Assembly (NCBI RefSeq): GCF_005780165.1 | Contig: NZ_VAUV01000005.1 | Coordinates: 124,001-188,000 of the forward strand | DNA: 64,000 nucleotides | DNA from: Phragmitibacter flavus | GTDB lineage: Bacteria; Verrucomicrobiota; Verrucomicrobiia; Verrucomicrobiales; Verrucomicrobiaceae | Direction of reading: 5' to 3' | Shown: positions 17,824 to 28,173 of the stretch, one piece after another | How positions within the stretch are numbered: position 1 is the stretch's first letter | How the letters are laid out: every line of letters begins with the position of its first letter | The notes under the pieces: model-generated | Told to the model about the DNA's origin: nothing | Seen by the model: the letters and a program-made list of their open reading frames with translations, nothing else | The model's database searches: none | Made by a program: the position numbers and the translations under genes

Positions 17824-18726
17824 TTAGCCTTCTCGCCAAATGCTCCAGTAGGTTTTTATTCTCCGGGCAAAGCAGCCGACTTCTTCAGCATAGATGCGGG
17901 CTCCAAGCCGACGTGCCTGAATTTGAAGATCCTGGACACGATTCATGAGAAGGTTGTCAAAGGCATCATAGACTTCCTGTGAAGAGATCTGCCCTGCGTT
18001 TTCTTTCAGTTTTTCCCGGAGCACTATGAGATCGTGCTCCTGACCGAGGATTTCGCCTAGTGCATGAACCTGATCGCGAAACGGCTTGAGCAAAGGAGGC
18101 CACAGGTCTCGCAACAGTTGCATTTGATATCCGAAATCTTTGACGCGTTTGCGCCAATCATGAAAGCTGGGTGTCAGCTTTTCCTGATGGGCTTCCTTCA
18201 TGGCTTTCCGACCACATCGGTAGGATCGGCGAAGTCCTTTTTCGATCAGTTCGAACTCTGGGTAGCCAGGAAATTTTAATTTCTCCAGCCGGACACGCCC
18301 CTCTTGTGCTTCCTTTAGCACCGCTGACAGCTTTCGTTTGATCTCCGGCTTTGAGGTGACTTGATGGTGTGCCTGCAAAATAGAACGTAACGGCTCAAAG
18401 GGGCGTGCTCCTTTCGTGTCTCCTTCGACCACCACGCGGAAGGCGTCGGCGCGTGCTGTCACGTCTCGGAGATCGGACAGCGAAGCTGCCATATTGCGAA
18501 ATGCTGCATTCTCCCGTTTGAACACTTCCGGGCAGGTGGGGCGCAGTAGACGAACAACGGCGCGGACACGTTTGCATCTCTTCCGGGCTTCATGAATAGC
18601 TGTTTCCTGATCTTCTAAATTCAGATCATCGCATAGTTTGATTGTCTGTTCGATCAGCACTCGACGAAGTCCAGAGCCTGTTTGTTCATGCTGTTCGAGT
18701 CGAAATCCCACTTTAATAATTCGCAT
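17824..18726 (-). CDS. CHAD-domain protein
   Basis: About 300 residues from the ATG at 18,726; an in-frame TTG at 18,738 is the alternative start. Two CHAD repeats are visible by their histidines and basic helices: AIHEARKRCKRVRAVVRLLR in the first half, and SFHDWRKRVKDFGYQMQLL with LGQEHDLIVL in the second. CHAD domains bind inorganic polyphosphate. The protein is encoded inside a mobilisation module, between the HTH protein and the relaxase, which is an unusual place. It is divergent from the relaxase across a 257-bp promoter region. Its role in transfer, if any, is unknown. Confidence 0.85.
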   Translation of the reverse strand: MRIIKVGFRLEQHEQTGSGLRRVLIEQTIKLCDDLNLEDQETAIHEARKRCKRVRAVVRLLRPTCPEVFKRENAAFRNMAASLSDLRDVTARADAFRVVVEGDTKGARPFEPLRSILQAHHQVTSKPEIKRKLSAVLKEAQEGRVRLEKLKFPGYPEFELIEKGLRRSYRCGRKAMKEAHQEKLTPSFHDWRKRVKDFGYQMQLLRDLWPPLLKPFRDQVHALGEILGQEHDLIVLREKLKENAGQISSQEVYDAFDNLLMNRVQDLQIQARRLGARIYAEEVGCFARRIKTYWSIWREG

Positions 18727-18983
18727 GGAAGCGAGCAATTGACTGGCTTTTTTTCATGGAAGTCAAGGGTGCCGCCTAGTCTTCCCGCTGCGGCCTGCAA
18801 AAACGGCTGACGCCATCGAAGCCCTGACGTTCGTCCCAACATAACAGCAGCCTGATTGTCATTCACACACTCGCGTTTCCCACTGATGAGGCGCAGTTCT
18901 ACTACCGATTGTGGCCGTGCATTCTCTGAAACTTGCGCCGGTTCAGGAACAGAGTTCGCCCGAATTGGTGGGAAGATTGGCAT

Positions 18984-21797
18984 ATGTTGTCCCCCAAGAC
19001 TCAATACAACCTCAAGAATGCCAAAGCGTATTTTGAGGAACACTTGTGTGTGGGTGACTATTACAGCGAAAATCAAGCGGTCGCGGGCGAGTGGGTTGGT
19101 GAGGGAGCGCGTTCACTTGGCTTGTCTGGTGTGGTTCATGCCCAAGCATTTCTGGCGCTTTGTGAAAACCTTGATCCGCGCACGGGAGAGAAATTAACGG
19201 CTCGACGCAAGAACATGCGCAGAGTGATTCATTCCGACGGATCAAAGAGCAACGTTGCCAACCGCCGGGTGTTCTTTGATTTTACCATTTCACCCCCCAA
19301 GTCCGTTTCCATTGTGGCGCTGATATCTGGCGATGAGCGTGTGCTGGAGTCTCATGACCGGGCAGTGCGGCTCGCCATGCAGGAACTGGAACATTTTGCC
19401 TCCACTCGTGTGCGCCTCAATGAAGAGTCTTCTGACCGAACCACGGGGAATATTGTAGCGGCTGTGTTTCGGCATGAGACGTCACGTGCGCTCGACCCAC
19501 ATTTGCACAGCCATTGTGTCGTATTCAACGCCACCTTCGATGCCGTGGAGGAGCGATGGAAGGCGTTGCAGAATTACGAGATGCTTCTGGCCCGAAAGTA
19601 TGTCGAAAACGTCTATTATCACGAATTGGGTCGCGATCTGAGGCGATTCGGATACGCTATCAAGAACAAGGCTCGTGGTGATTTCGAGATTGAAGGCGTG
19701 CCGGAGTCGTTGTTGCAGACATTTGGCAAACGTCGTCGCGAGATCGATGATCAAACACGCGAACTTCTCTCCAAATTACCGGAATTGACGACTCGTAATC
19801 TGGGGGAAGTGCGTGAACACATCGCCCACAACAAGCGTGCATGGAAAACGCATGACGTGAGTTCCAATATGTTGCGAGAATGGTGGGCGAATCAGGTGGG
19901 AAATCAGGAACGCGATGCGCTGTCCAGATTGACTAAGAGTGCATCCGACGATGTTGCGATGGATGAGACTGCCGCACTTCGTTGGGCGGAGGACCATCTT
20001 TTTGATCGAAAGTCTCTGGTGCGCGAACATGAATTGTGGAGTTACGCGCTGGAGCGAGGCCGAGGCGAATCATTTACACTTGAGCAACTCCAGGACGCGA
20101 CGCGCAAGGCTGACTATCTTCGTGACAAAAAGAACCCCAAACGGCTGACAACACGTCCTGTCTTGCAACGTGAATGGGACATCGTTTGCATTTCCAGGGA
20201 AGAAGTAAATTCCCATGCGCCTTTCGTCTCGTCATGGAATGGTCATGCCGCCCTTGATGCTGCGCAACAACGTGCTGCCCGACGAATTTTGGGGTCGCGT
20301 GACTTGGTGACCTTGTTTCGCGGTGGCGCAGGCACCGGCAAGAGTTTCACTCTGAGGACCGTGTTTGACGCCTTGCGGGAGCACGGTCGCGTGGTTCAGG
20401 TGCTTGCCCCACAGCGCCAGCAGGTGCAAGACTTGGCGCAGGATGGCATGATTGGCAGCCAGACTGTCAGCGAATTCCTGACACGGCAGGATATGGCCAA
20501 GGGAACGGTCGTAGTCATTGATGAAGCCGGGCAAATTGGCGCAAAGCAGATGCTCGACTTGATGACGCTGGTGCAACGCCACCGTGGGCGGTTGATTCTC
20601 TCAGGTGATACGCGACAGCATGGCGCGGTGCAGGCGTCGGATGCGCTTTGGGCGATTGAGAAATTCGGACGACTGCGTGTGGCCGAACTCAACGAAATCA
20701 GGCGACAAGATCCCGCGCTTGCCCATGATGAAGCTGAGCGCAAGTGGATCACCGAATACAAGCAGGCCGTGAAGGAAGCGGCTGAGGGCAAAATTTCCCG
20801 TTCTTTTGAGAGGCTTGAGGACGCCGGGATGATTGTGGAATGCACACTGGCCAATCAGCAAGAAAGGCTTGCACAGGACTATCTGGAACTCACACGGGCA
20901 GGGCAGTCAGCCTTGATCGTGTCGCCCACTTGGGGCGAGATTCACCGGGTCAACGACCAAGTGCGCTGCACGCTCCAAGCTGAAGGACGAATTGGCCGGG
21001 ATGAATGGAACATCACCGCATTGACGGCGGATGACCTGACGGACTCTCAAAAGCGGGATGCCCGTTATTACACAGAAGATTCAGTGGTAGTCGTCAACCA
21101 GACCGTGGCCGGGCTGAGCAAGGGAACTGCCGGCAAGCTGGTTGCCATGACGCGCACGGGCGTGGTCATTGAGGCGGCGGGCCGCATCCGCACCATTCCC
21201 CACGGCAAGGTGGGCCATCTCACCGTATGCAAGGGGCGGGAACTGGCCTTGTGCAAGGGGGACAAGATTCAACTCAAAGCAAACGCGATGGCGGTCGCGG
21301 GAGAGCGTGTTTCCAATGGCGAGCTTGTCGGTGTCAAAAGCGTGGAAAACAACGGGAGCATTCATCTTGAGGACGGGCGCGTCCTGCCAGCTGCATACCG
21401 CCAGTTGGGGCGCGGTTACGCCGTCACGTCCTATGCTTCCCAAGGGAAGACGGTGGATCATGTGTTGTTCTCTGACTCTTCCGTGAAAGCGGCCATCAAC
21501 GACCAGCAATGGTATGTGACTATTTCACGCGGGCGCAAAGGCGTGCGCATCTTCACGACGGATAAAAAAGCGCTCCACCAGAACGTCGTTCGATGCGGAC
21601 GCCGTGAACTGGCGTTGGACATCGCGCCCTATCTAACGCTCGCCGCGTTGCCCGATGCCATTCACCCGCTCCCTCGGAAGCGTGATTTTCTTTCCTGGTG
21701 CATCAACCTTGGAAAACGGGTTCGCCTTCTGACGTCACTCCTAGCCTCTCAGCGTCAAACCCCACAAGTTAAACTCCAAACCAGCCTCCATGATTAA
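18984..21797 (+). CDS. MobF-family conjugative relaxase-helicase (TrwC/TraI-like)
   Basis: 937 residues from ATG 18,984; a longer frame exists, but this start aligns with TrwC. N-terminal relaxase: Y16 in AKAYFEEHL plus the pair Y26-Y27 match the catalytic tyrosines, and the metal triad lies in DPHLHSHCVVFN at about 172-180. A helicase follows, with Walker A GGAGTGKS near 446-454, DEAGQIGAK, and the late helicase motif SYASQGKTVDHV. The protein nicks oriT and unwinds the transferred strand. oriT may lie in the divergent 18,727-18,983 region. The stop overlaps the next small gene by 8 bp. Confidence 0.92.
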   Translation: MLSPKTQYNLKNAKAYFEEHLCVGDYYSENQAVAGEWVGEGARSLGLSGVVHAQAFLALCENLDPRTGEKLTARRKNMRRVIHSDGSKSNVANRRVFFDFTISPPKSVSIVALISGDERVLESHDRAVRLAMQELEHFASTRVRLNEESSDRTTGNIVAAVFRHETSRALDPHLHSHCVVFNATFDAVEERWKALQNYEMLLARKYVENVYYHELGRDLRRFGYAIKNKARGDFEIEGVPESLLQTFGKRRREIDDQTRELLSKLPELTTRNLGEVREHIAHNKRAWKTHDVSSNMLREWWANQVGNQERDALSRLTKSASDDVAMDETAALRWAEDHLFDRKSLVREHELWSYALERGRGESFTLEQLQDATRKADYLRDKKNPKRLTTRPVLQREWDIVCISREEVNSHAPFVSSWNGHAALDAAQQRAARRILGSRDLVTLFRGGAGTGKSFTLRTVFDALREHGRVVQVLAPQRQQVQDLAQDGMIGSQTVSEFLTRQDMAKGTVVVIDEAGQIGAKQMLDLMTLVQRHRGRLILSGDTRQHGAVQASDALWAIEKFGRLRVAELNEIRRQDPALAHDEAERKWITEYKQAVKEAAEGKISRSFERLEDAGMIVECTLANQQERLAQDYLELTRAGQSALIVSPTWGEIHRVNDQVRCTLQAEGRIGRDEWNITALTADDLTDSQKRDARYYTEDSVVVVNQTVAGLSKGTAGKLVAMTRTGVVIEAAGRIRTIPHGKVGHLTVCKGRELALCKGDKIQLKANAMAVAGERVSNGELVGVKSVENNGSIHLEDGRVLPAAYRQLGRGYAVTSYASQGKTVDHVLFSDSSVKAAINDQQWYVTISRGRKGVRIFTTDKKALHQNVVRCGRRELALDIAPYLTLAALPDAIHPLPRKRDFLSWCINLGKRVRLLTSLLASQRQTPQVKLQTSLHD

Positions 21798-22161
21798 ATC
21801 CGATGATGTCACTTCCCGAACACCGGAGCGTTCTAGCTCCCGGAACGTCCCACTGTGCTGGCAGCGTGAACCGAACAGCCCGACCTTGCGCGTGGAGCTT
21901 GAGGACGGAAGCATGTTTGTGTTTCCCTACATTCACTTAGCCTATGCTGTCCTGAAATCCAAAACCGAGCCGCATGAGATGACTGTGGTTTTCGCAACCC
22001 ATGAAGTGCGCATGGAGGGACAGCAGTTGCAAAAGCTGCTGCTGGCGCTGCAAAAGAATGCCTTGGAATCCGTGCGCTTCCTTCCGTCAAGGCAGCAACC
22101 GCTTGCAGAGGAAGACGCGGTTTGGCTGACCACCTTGGCGGTTGAAGTGAACACGAAGTAG
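21790..22161 (+). CDS. Small protein translationally coupled to the relaxase
   Basis: 123 residues. It starts at ATG 21,790 inside the last codons of the relaxase (8-bp overlap), so it is very probably co-translated. A compact beta-rich core reads SPTLRVELEDGSMFVFPYIHL, and an alpha-helical EGQQLQKLLLALQK segment follows. I do not recognise a family. The position suggests a relaxosome accessory role, but nothing in the sequence proves it. Confidence 0.65.
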   Translation: MIKSDDVTSRTPERSSSRNVPLCWQREPNSPTLRVELEDGSMFVFPYIHLAYAVLKSKTEPHEMTVVFATHEVRMEGQQLQKLLLALQKNALESVRFLPSRQQPLAEEDAVWLTTLAVEVNTK

Positions 22162-22455
22162 TCTGCTTTTGATCGCCGCCCATGAAATCGGGATTTATTG
22201 TAGGAGAAGCCCAGTGGGATCATGGAATGCACGTTGGTGATCAGCAGGATTAGTCCGCCCACTATTACCTGAAATTCCGTGAGCCATGTAAACTTCTTTC
22301 GAAGGGGGCTGCATGCACCGCTTCGGACCAATTTTTCAAAAGCTCTATATCGGATTTCCAGAGGCGAAGACGCGTGGTCTGTCGAGCATTCCGACGCACA
22401 ACTTGTTTGCGACGTCCCAAGGACCCCATACAAAGCAATAAAGTAGTCGAATGCC

Positions 22456-25400
22456 CTACTCCACAAAGACAAGGATGTCTTCAACTGGTCTCCTGGTGGA
22501 GGAGGGTGAAAAGCCGTCGGGATCCGGCCGACCAATTCCGAGCAGCATCACCACAACCTCAGAATCATCCAGCGCGCAAAGACTGCGGATCTCTTTGTTG
22601 AATGAGGGCAACTCTGGAAAGTTTATAGGTAGTGAAGACAACTCTACGCACTCCAGCGCGAGCATAAAATTCATGCACGCTAGGGAGGCGTCGATAATAG
22701 GGCACTTTATGTCGCGAGAATCAAAATACCCATCATATCGGGCAACGAGCACCATTAGTGCGGGGAAATGGATGCCTTTGGCGCCGAAAGGAATGTTTGC
22801 GATGCTGAGAGCCGATTTTCCAGTGTAGTAAAGAAACCTGAAACTTTGTCTATTACACGCAGTAGGAGCCTGCATCGCAGCAGCGAAACATTGCTTAATA
22901 ATCTCCGGGTCAGGTTTTTCGGGCAAAAAGTGCCTCACGCTTTTGCGCTGGCGTGTTAATTGACAAAATACCGAGAGCGGTATTCGGGATTGCTCCCTTT
23001 CGCGGTTTGCAAATAAGGAAGAAGTCTTGTTTGATGGGATATCCGGGCGAACATTTCGATAGTCACTCAGCGACTCTGATTCTGGGAAGTGTGCAAAATA
23101 CTCGTCGAGCACGGTGACTGCCCAAGTCAGCGTTACTTGATCACATGGCGAATGACCGCCCAGGAAATCAAGTAGGTTGTTAAGATAGTCTTGTCCAAAT
23201 ATTCGTGGCGTATCGCTGCTTGCACTTAAAGCTAGTCCTTTTTCCAGCCGATGAACATCACGTCTAAAGTTGAAATAGGGCAAGACGGCATTTTTCTTCA
23301 ACCCTTGTTTGAGCGGCTGTCCCAAGGATTGCCATCGGGGTTCGCTCATGCTGCGGATAGAGCCTGCGAGAAAATCAAAAAAGCTTGTTGTCTCATTCCT
23401 TTTTTTATCAGCCTCTCTTTCTATCACTCCAGACAGAAGCTCCCTTTGACTCCAGGCTCGCAATACGCACTCCTCCCATGAGTCTTGAGGTGATAAACTA
23501 AATTCAGAAAGTCCAATATCACCTAGCAGGGCCTCGTATTTGTGCGCCCAGCCAAGCGCCACAACCGGTATCCCCATTGAGAGCCCCGCGAGGAGGGCGT
23601 GGAATCGAGATCCGACCAGTAGATCGAAATGCGAGATCACACCTTTCAATTCCTCAGCACTATGAGTATCCTCGATAGTCGGTATTCCCAACTGTCTGCA
23701 TAGGTATCGGTCATCCTTGCCACCACCGTTTCGGAACTCGTGTGGCAGCGCAATCAATTGTGCTTCAGGCCTGAGTCTTTCGACCAACCTTATCAACATA
23801 GGCAGGTAATCGGATGACCGCTCGTAAGCCCTCATATTGGGGCCTATGCCGATCAATGGTTGATCAGGGTTCAACTGCAGCTCGACAAGGATTTGTCGTC
23901 CTCTTTCGTGATTTCCCTTGAAATTCCAAGTGACATCAGGGCTGGTGACATGTTCAAAATCACCGCCCAGATTTTGCAGATGCTGATATGACACGTCATC
24001 TCTAGCGCAAACCAAGTGACCGTTAAACAACTCACGGCATTTCTGTTCGATGCCTTGAAAAGGCCCTAACGTTTGAGACAGAAATATCCATGGGACTCCC
24101 TGATGTCTTTGTTGCACCTCACGGGCAGAGGCAATGGCGGAATGCTGCCAAGAGACGCGACTGGAGTATGCGAAGCCGCTTAAATCCAAGATTAAATCTA
24201 CTTTCCCGCCGAAGTCTGGGGACGACTCATTGACCAGAAACTCGCATGGAAGGCGCTGCTCCAGCTCCGTGATGACAGACTTCAACATGGATTCTGCGCC
24301 CTTGTTGACAAAACCGGCACCACGTATTCCAATAACCGGAATCGCTACATTCCCTTTCGAGTCCTGAGATTTTCGAGTATTTCTGGCTGCCCTCTCCGGC
24401 CACCAAGTCCCCTTATATTGATGATGGGCGAAAGCACTTCTCTCCCCGTGCAGACGGCTGGCATGTAACCTGAGTAAGCCATTAGAGCTGACTTGACCCC
24501 AAGGTTGCCCTTCTCCATCTACTAGAATTTCCATTTCAGATGCTTGGCCAAAGAATTCAGGCACTCTCCGATCAAATGCATTAAACGGCCAAACAACTTT
24601 CTCTTTCGATGAAGAAAGCCGATCACTTGTTGGGATACTCTCCCAAAATGAAAACGATTTTTGGATCTGCCAGTCAAGAAATGGATGGCCTGGAACTGAG
24701 AATAGAAACGCACACTCATCGCCACCCGAAGGTTTCTGTCCACAGCCGAACTGAGCTTTTTCCGGGATTAAGTGGAGGAATGATGCTAGACACGGCATAT
24801 CGGCATCCGCATATATTCCCCCATGTTGACGAAGGAGACTGAAGCGTAAAATCGTCGTTTGTAATACACCCTGTGGAAGCTCTCGAAACTTTTCCCTTTC
24901 CTCCTTCGTTAGACTGCTTAGGGCTTCCTCCAAACGAGAATCATCCCATAGCTGCAATTGGACGCTGGGGTGAAACACTTTCCAGCTATCGACATTGCTG
25001 CGCACCCAGGACGGTAGTTCCGTTCCAAACCATAGGGCATGAATCACTGATGGGACATGCGCAGGAAGTGGCCGGGGTGTCTCTGCCGGAGTCAATCGCA
25101 TTTTGTTATTCTGCCAGCACCTGCCCTCCACCTCGACTGTCTCGGTTCCCCAATCAAACCATCGTAGTTGGAGAAACTTTGATTCTGTTTCTTCCCAACG
25201 ACCGAGGCAACCCGTGGCATTCCTAGCATAGTATCCGTTGCCGAATAGGCTCAATTGATCACGCCAGTGACAGTGCCTTACCGTGTAACAGCGTTCCGGT
25301 TCAGAATGCATTACGGTGTGAATGGCGCGCAATTTTTCTGGAGAAAGCCAATGAGCAGTAACAACGCTGTTACCTGGTCGGGGGAAATTTGAACCATCCC

Positions 25401-25932
25401 ACAATAAACGTTTCGAGGGATGAGCTCGCGCTCCCTTGGCAAGGGCAGCCTTTGTCAGAAGAAGATCTTCACTTCCCTTGGCTGGAATCTGGGATTCATT
25501 GACAAGGATTTCTACATAACGACGCGATAGCATGTAGCCAGCGCCACCACTGGCATAATGTTTTGTGGTCAGAAAGTGATGATTTCCAACCAAATCGTGA
25601 TCACATTCGGCAAGTTCAGCTAGACGGTGCATAGCCACATAAGTGTCATCGTCGCATTTGAACAACCAATCAAATTTCTCATGAAGCAAAGCGTGTCGGA
25701 AAAAAGCCAGCACTTTGCTTGGCAGGAACGCGTATTCATCAGACGCGTTCACCACCACTACATCTGGTTCATCAATCAAATTGGCATTTCCTCCTATAAA
25801 AAACAACGGCCTGATGCCGGGCACCTCAGGAGTCATCCATGTCTCGCGAACAGCGTCCCTCCTTTCCTTGTATGCGGCACAGCTGCAAATCCCTATGAGA
25901 ATTCGTGGCGAGGAGGAGGGCAGGCGACTCAT
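22456..25932 (-). CDS. Four-domain fusion: GT31-like, GT32-like, polysaccharide pyruvyltransferase and nitroreductase-family domains
   Basis: 1158 residues. Domain 1 (about 1-230) resembles beta-1,3-galactosyltransferase/fringe enzymes (GT31): RRDAVRETW and the DxD segment FKCDDDTYV. Domain 2 (about 290-440) is a GT32-type transferase: VIHALWFG and the DxD-type GGIYADADM near 373. Domain 3 (about 529-857) is a WcaK/CsaB-type polysaccharide pyruvyltransferase, with GIRGAGFVNKGAE, IGPNMRAYERS and VGSRFHALLAGLSMGIPVVAL. Domain 4 (about 990-1158) is a nitroreductase-like flavin fold (RQRKSVRHF, AMQAPTACNRQSFRFLYY). Pyruvyltransferases and nitroreductase-family proteins are often neighbours in exopolysaccharide clusters; here all are one chain. 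It probably builds and modifies a surface glycan. Confidence 0.83.
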   Translation of the reverse strand: MSRLPSSSPRILIGICSCAAYKERRDAVRETWMTPEVPGIRPLFFIGGNANLIDEPDVVVVNASDEYAFLPSKVLAFFRHALLHEKFDWLFKCDDDTYVAMHRLAELAECDHDLVGNHHFLTTKHYASGGAGYMLSRRYVEILVNESQIPAKGSEDLLLTKAALAKGARAHPSKRLLWDGSNFPRPGNSVVTAHWLSPEKLRAIHTVMHSEPERCYTVRHCHWRDQLSLFGNGYYARNATGCLGRWEETESKFLQLRWFDWGTETVEVEGRCWQNNKMRLTPAETPRPLPAHVPSVIHALWFGTELPSWVRSNVDSWKVFHPSVQLQLWDDSRLEEALSSLTKEEREKFRELPQGVLQTTILRFSLLRQHGGIYADADMPCLASFLHLIPEKAQFGCGQKPSGGDECAFLFSVPGHPFLDWQIQKSFSFWESIPTSDRLSSSKEKVVWPFNAFDRRVPEFFGQASEMEILVDGEGQPWGQVSSNGLLRLHASRLHGERSAFAHHQYKGTWWPERAARNTRKSQDSKGNVAIPVIGIRGAGFVNKGAESMLKSVITELEQRLPCEFLVNESSPDFGGKVDLILDLSGFAYSSRVSWQHSAIASAREVQQRHQGVPWIFLSQTLGPFQGIEQKCRELFNGHLVCARDDVSYQHLQNLGGDFEHVTSPDVTWNFKGNHERGRQILVELQLNPDQPLIGIGPNMRAYERSSDYLPMLIRLVERLRPEAQLIALPHEFRNGGGKDDRYLCRQLGIPTIEDTHSAEELKGVISHFDLLVGSRFHALLAGLSMGIPVVALGWAHKYEALLGDIGLSEFSLSPQDSWEECVLRAWSQRELLSGVIEREADKKRNETTSFFDFLAGSIRSMSEPRWQSLGQPLKQGLKKNAVLPYFNFRRDVHRLEKGLALSASSDTPRIFGQDYLNNLLDFLGGHSPCDQVTLTWAVTVLDEYFAHFPESESLSDYRNVRPDIPSNKTSSLFANREREQSRIPLSVFCQLTRQRKSVRHFLPEKPDPEIIKQCFAAAMQAPTACNRQSFRFLYYTGKSALSIANIPFGAKGIHFPALMVLVARYDGYFDSRDIKCPIIDASLACMNFMLALECVELSSLPINFPELPSFNKEIRSLCALDDSEVVVMLLGIGRPDPDGFSPSSTRRPVEDILVFVE

Positions 25933-25938
25933 GACGAT

Positions 25939-26976
25939 TTATATTTCAACCAGCGTTTCAAAAATTTTTGTCCAGCTTTCTTCGGCCCTCGTCTTCCCGC
26001 CCAGTTCCAGACCGCGTTGTCTTGCCGCGAGCGCCATTTCATGACGTAATTCGGGTTCGTAAGCCATCTTGCTCGCATAATAAATGAAATCGCGCTCGTG
26101 ACGGCACAACCATCCGGTCTTTCCGTGCTCGATCATCTTTTTCCACCCACCTCGATCATCAACAACTAATATGCTGCCACTTGCCATGGCTTCAAAGCCA
26201 ACCCTTGGCCAATTCTCCGTTGTATCCATCGGTTGAAGGACGATCTTGCAGTTTCGGTAGAAGTCCTGCTGGCTGATCAGCCTGCTGTCACAGGCCGTGG
26301 TGATCCACGAAAATGGTCGACCTATTTTGGCTTCACTTTTCGTATCAAATCCTAAGAACATTCCTCGCTTGATTACAGGCGCGACAAAATATTCGTAAAT
26401 TTGTAGTGTGTTAGCAGAGTACTTATCTGAATCTTGCCGGGAAATCCGACCACAACCAAAAAACTCTTCGCTTCGCTCTTTAACGAAAGGGAAAAGGGTG
26501 TCGTCGAAATAGGGAGAAAAAACTTGAAACCGTATGCCAGGATCGCTGTTCAAATTCTTCAGAAGGGGCATATTCGTCTGCATAACATCCTCGTTCTGAT
26601 AGAGAAATAGACGAATCAATCCTTCACTCATGCGTTGCTTTTCCAGGGCGAACAACCATGTCATGCAGTTGATGAACACTGTGCGTCGCGTGTGCTGAAA
26701 AATTACAGGCAAGTGATTGAGAAATTCAGAATTGCAGAAGCCCATGATGACATCGTCGGCGCTGATTGCCTCCCATTCGTTGCAGCTATGAATGACCACT
26801 CCCAGCTGCCGCATAGGCTCAAAAAGGGGTTCATTCTCATATCCCGTGTAGCTGGGTATCAGATGCACCTCAATTCCCATGGTTCGCCAGAGAATAATTT
26901 GGTGATGCAGCTCGGTGCCAGCCCCGCCGTAATTTCCTGGAAACCCGTGAACAAAAAGTTTGGATGGCACGACCAT
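25939..26976 (-). CDS. Glycosyltransferase, GT4/GT1 family
   Basis: 345 residues from ATG 26,976 (MVVPSKLFVHGFPG); an upstream start would add 12 residues. GT-B fold: an N-terminal glycine-rich turn GNYGGAGTELHH, and a C-terminal donor-binding block ENWPRVGFEAMASGSILVVDDRGGW followed by EHGKTGWL, typical of GT4 enzymes. It lies 6 bp upstream of the four-domain fusion on the same strand, so the two are one operon for a surface polysaccharide. The acceptor sugar is unknown. Confidence 0.85.
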   Translation of the reverse strand: MVVPSKLFVHGFPGNYGGAGTELHHQIILWRTMGIEVHLIPSYTGYENEPLFEPMRQLGVVIHSCNEWEAISADDVIMGFCNSEFLNHLPVIFQHTRRTVFINCMTWLFALEKQRMSEGLIRLFLYQNEDVMQTNMPLLKNLNSDPGIRFQVFSPYFDDTLFPFVKERSEEFFGCGRISRQDSDKYSANTLQIYEYFVAPVIKRGMFLGFDTKSEAKIGRPFSWITTACDSRLISQQDFYRNCKIVLQPMDTTENWPRVGFEAMASGSILVVDDRGGWKKMIEHGKTGWLCRHERDFIYYASKMAYEPELRHEMALAARQRGLELGGKTRAEESWTKIFETLVEI

Positions 26977-27059
26977 TCGGATGATGATGCAAAATGTCGG
27001 GCTGTCGCACAATCTTTTTGTTCACAATAGCTTGGCTCGTGCGGGAGTGAAGTGGGTGT

Positions 27060-27715
27060 CGCTGTTGGGTTTTCTCATTCTGTTCATGCGTTAGCCCTGA
27101 GGTATTGGTCGTATGAACGCAGATTCTTGCGATTTGATTTCGGAGGGATGACCACTTCCATCCCGGCATCTTGGATACTCGTCACAATGGCGTTGGAATC
27201 ATGCCCTTTGTCGGCAATGAGCGATTCGCCGCAATGTCTTTTTCAATTCGCCAGCTTGAGTGCAATCCGCCACAGGACCCGCTGTAATAACGACTCGCAC
27301 CGGCATGCCATGCGCATCCCAGTCCAGATATATCTTGGTTATCCGCCCCTTTTGTGAGGCCGATGGCCTCGTTGCCGCCTACAGCTCCCGACGCATGTCA
27401 GTGAACCTTCTCATGGCTGGCATCGATCATGAGTCACTCAAAACCAGGCTCATTCATCAACTGCTCCAGCAGTTTTTCCCAGTGCCCCTTGTCGCGCCAG
27501 CGGCAGAAGCGCCGACGGGTGTTTTTCCAACCTCCGCAATCTGGCGGCAGGTCCCTTCAAGGCGTGATGGTGCGCAAAACCTAAGCCATGGCGTTGATGA
27601 ACTGGCGGTTGTTATGAGCATCGCCGCCCCCACTTCCCCGCTCTTCGTGGAAGCGGGGCTCCAGATCTGCCCACACCCGATCCGAGACGTCATGCCGGTG
27701 ATAATCTTCAGACAT
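27060..27715 (-). pseudogene. Decayed IS5-family transposase
   Basis: Reading the minus strand from ATG 27,715 gives an IS5-type N-terminus (MSEDYHRHDVSDRVWADLEP, then NNRQFINAMA). In-frame stops break it at codons where the family has tryptophan: GCT-TAG, CCT-TGA and GAG-TGA. A further TGA follows in the DASHEKVH segment where an arginine-type codon would fit. Downstream, GNEAIGLTKG and a C-terminal basic RSYDQYLR-type end remain. All the stops are explained by G-to-A or C-to-T changes. The element is therefore inactive and old. No clear terminal repeats were recognised. Confidence 0.75.
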
Positions 27716-27769
27716 AAAACGCTCCTCAATCCGGTTGATCTTCAAATCAGGTTAATCTCGTGACAACTG

Positions 27770-28173
27770 TCTAGAGAGCTCCCTGACTCGTGCTTCTTTC
27801 GTAACGTCTTGATACTCATTGCGCCAAGCTAGGGGAGAGAGAATTTTGTCAGCCGCTGACCTCGCTTGGTCCTGAGTGGATCGGTCAGGCTCACTAAGAC
27901 CAGGCTTCAAACCTACGGAATGAATCTAATTGGTGGTTGGCCTGGCTCTCGCATCAATCAACAGATATTAAAAACTCAACGTTGAAGTCTCACTGCAAAA
28001 TATTCCTACTTTGCACCCCCATGTGTTTTCACTTACGACTCGGGTGCGGTGTGGGAATCCAACCAAATTCGATGACCCCCTCCTTGAACTTTTATGATTT
28101 TAGTCTTTTCTTCCACCTCATTTCTCTTTTATGTTTATGCTGCGCACAAACATAAACATCTGATCTATTTGTC
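27770..28173. other. About 400-bp noncoding region upstream of the Rhs gene
   Basis: The part nearest the Rhs gene (27,950-28,170) is AT-rich and likely holds its promoter. The part nearer the IS5 remnant is mixed in composition. Short ORFs here have no recognisable features. No strong ribosome-binding site precedes the Rhs ATG at 28,174. Confidence 0.5.
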
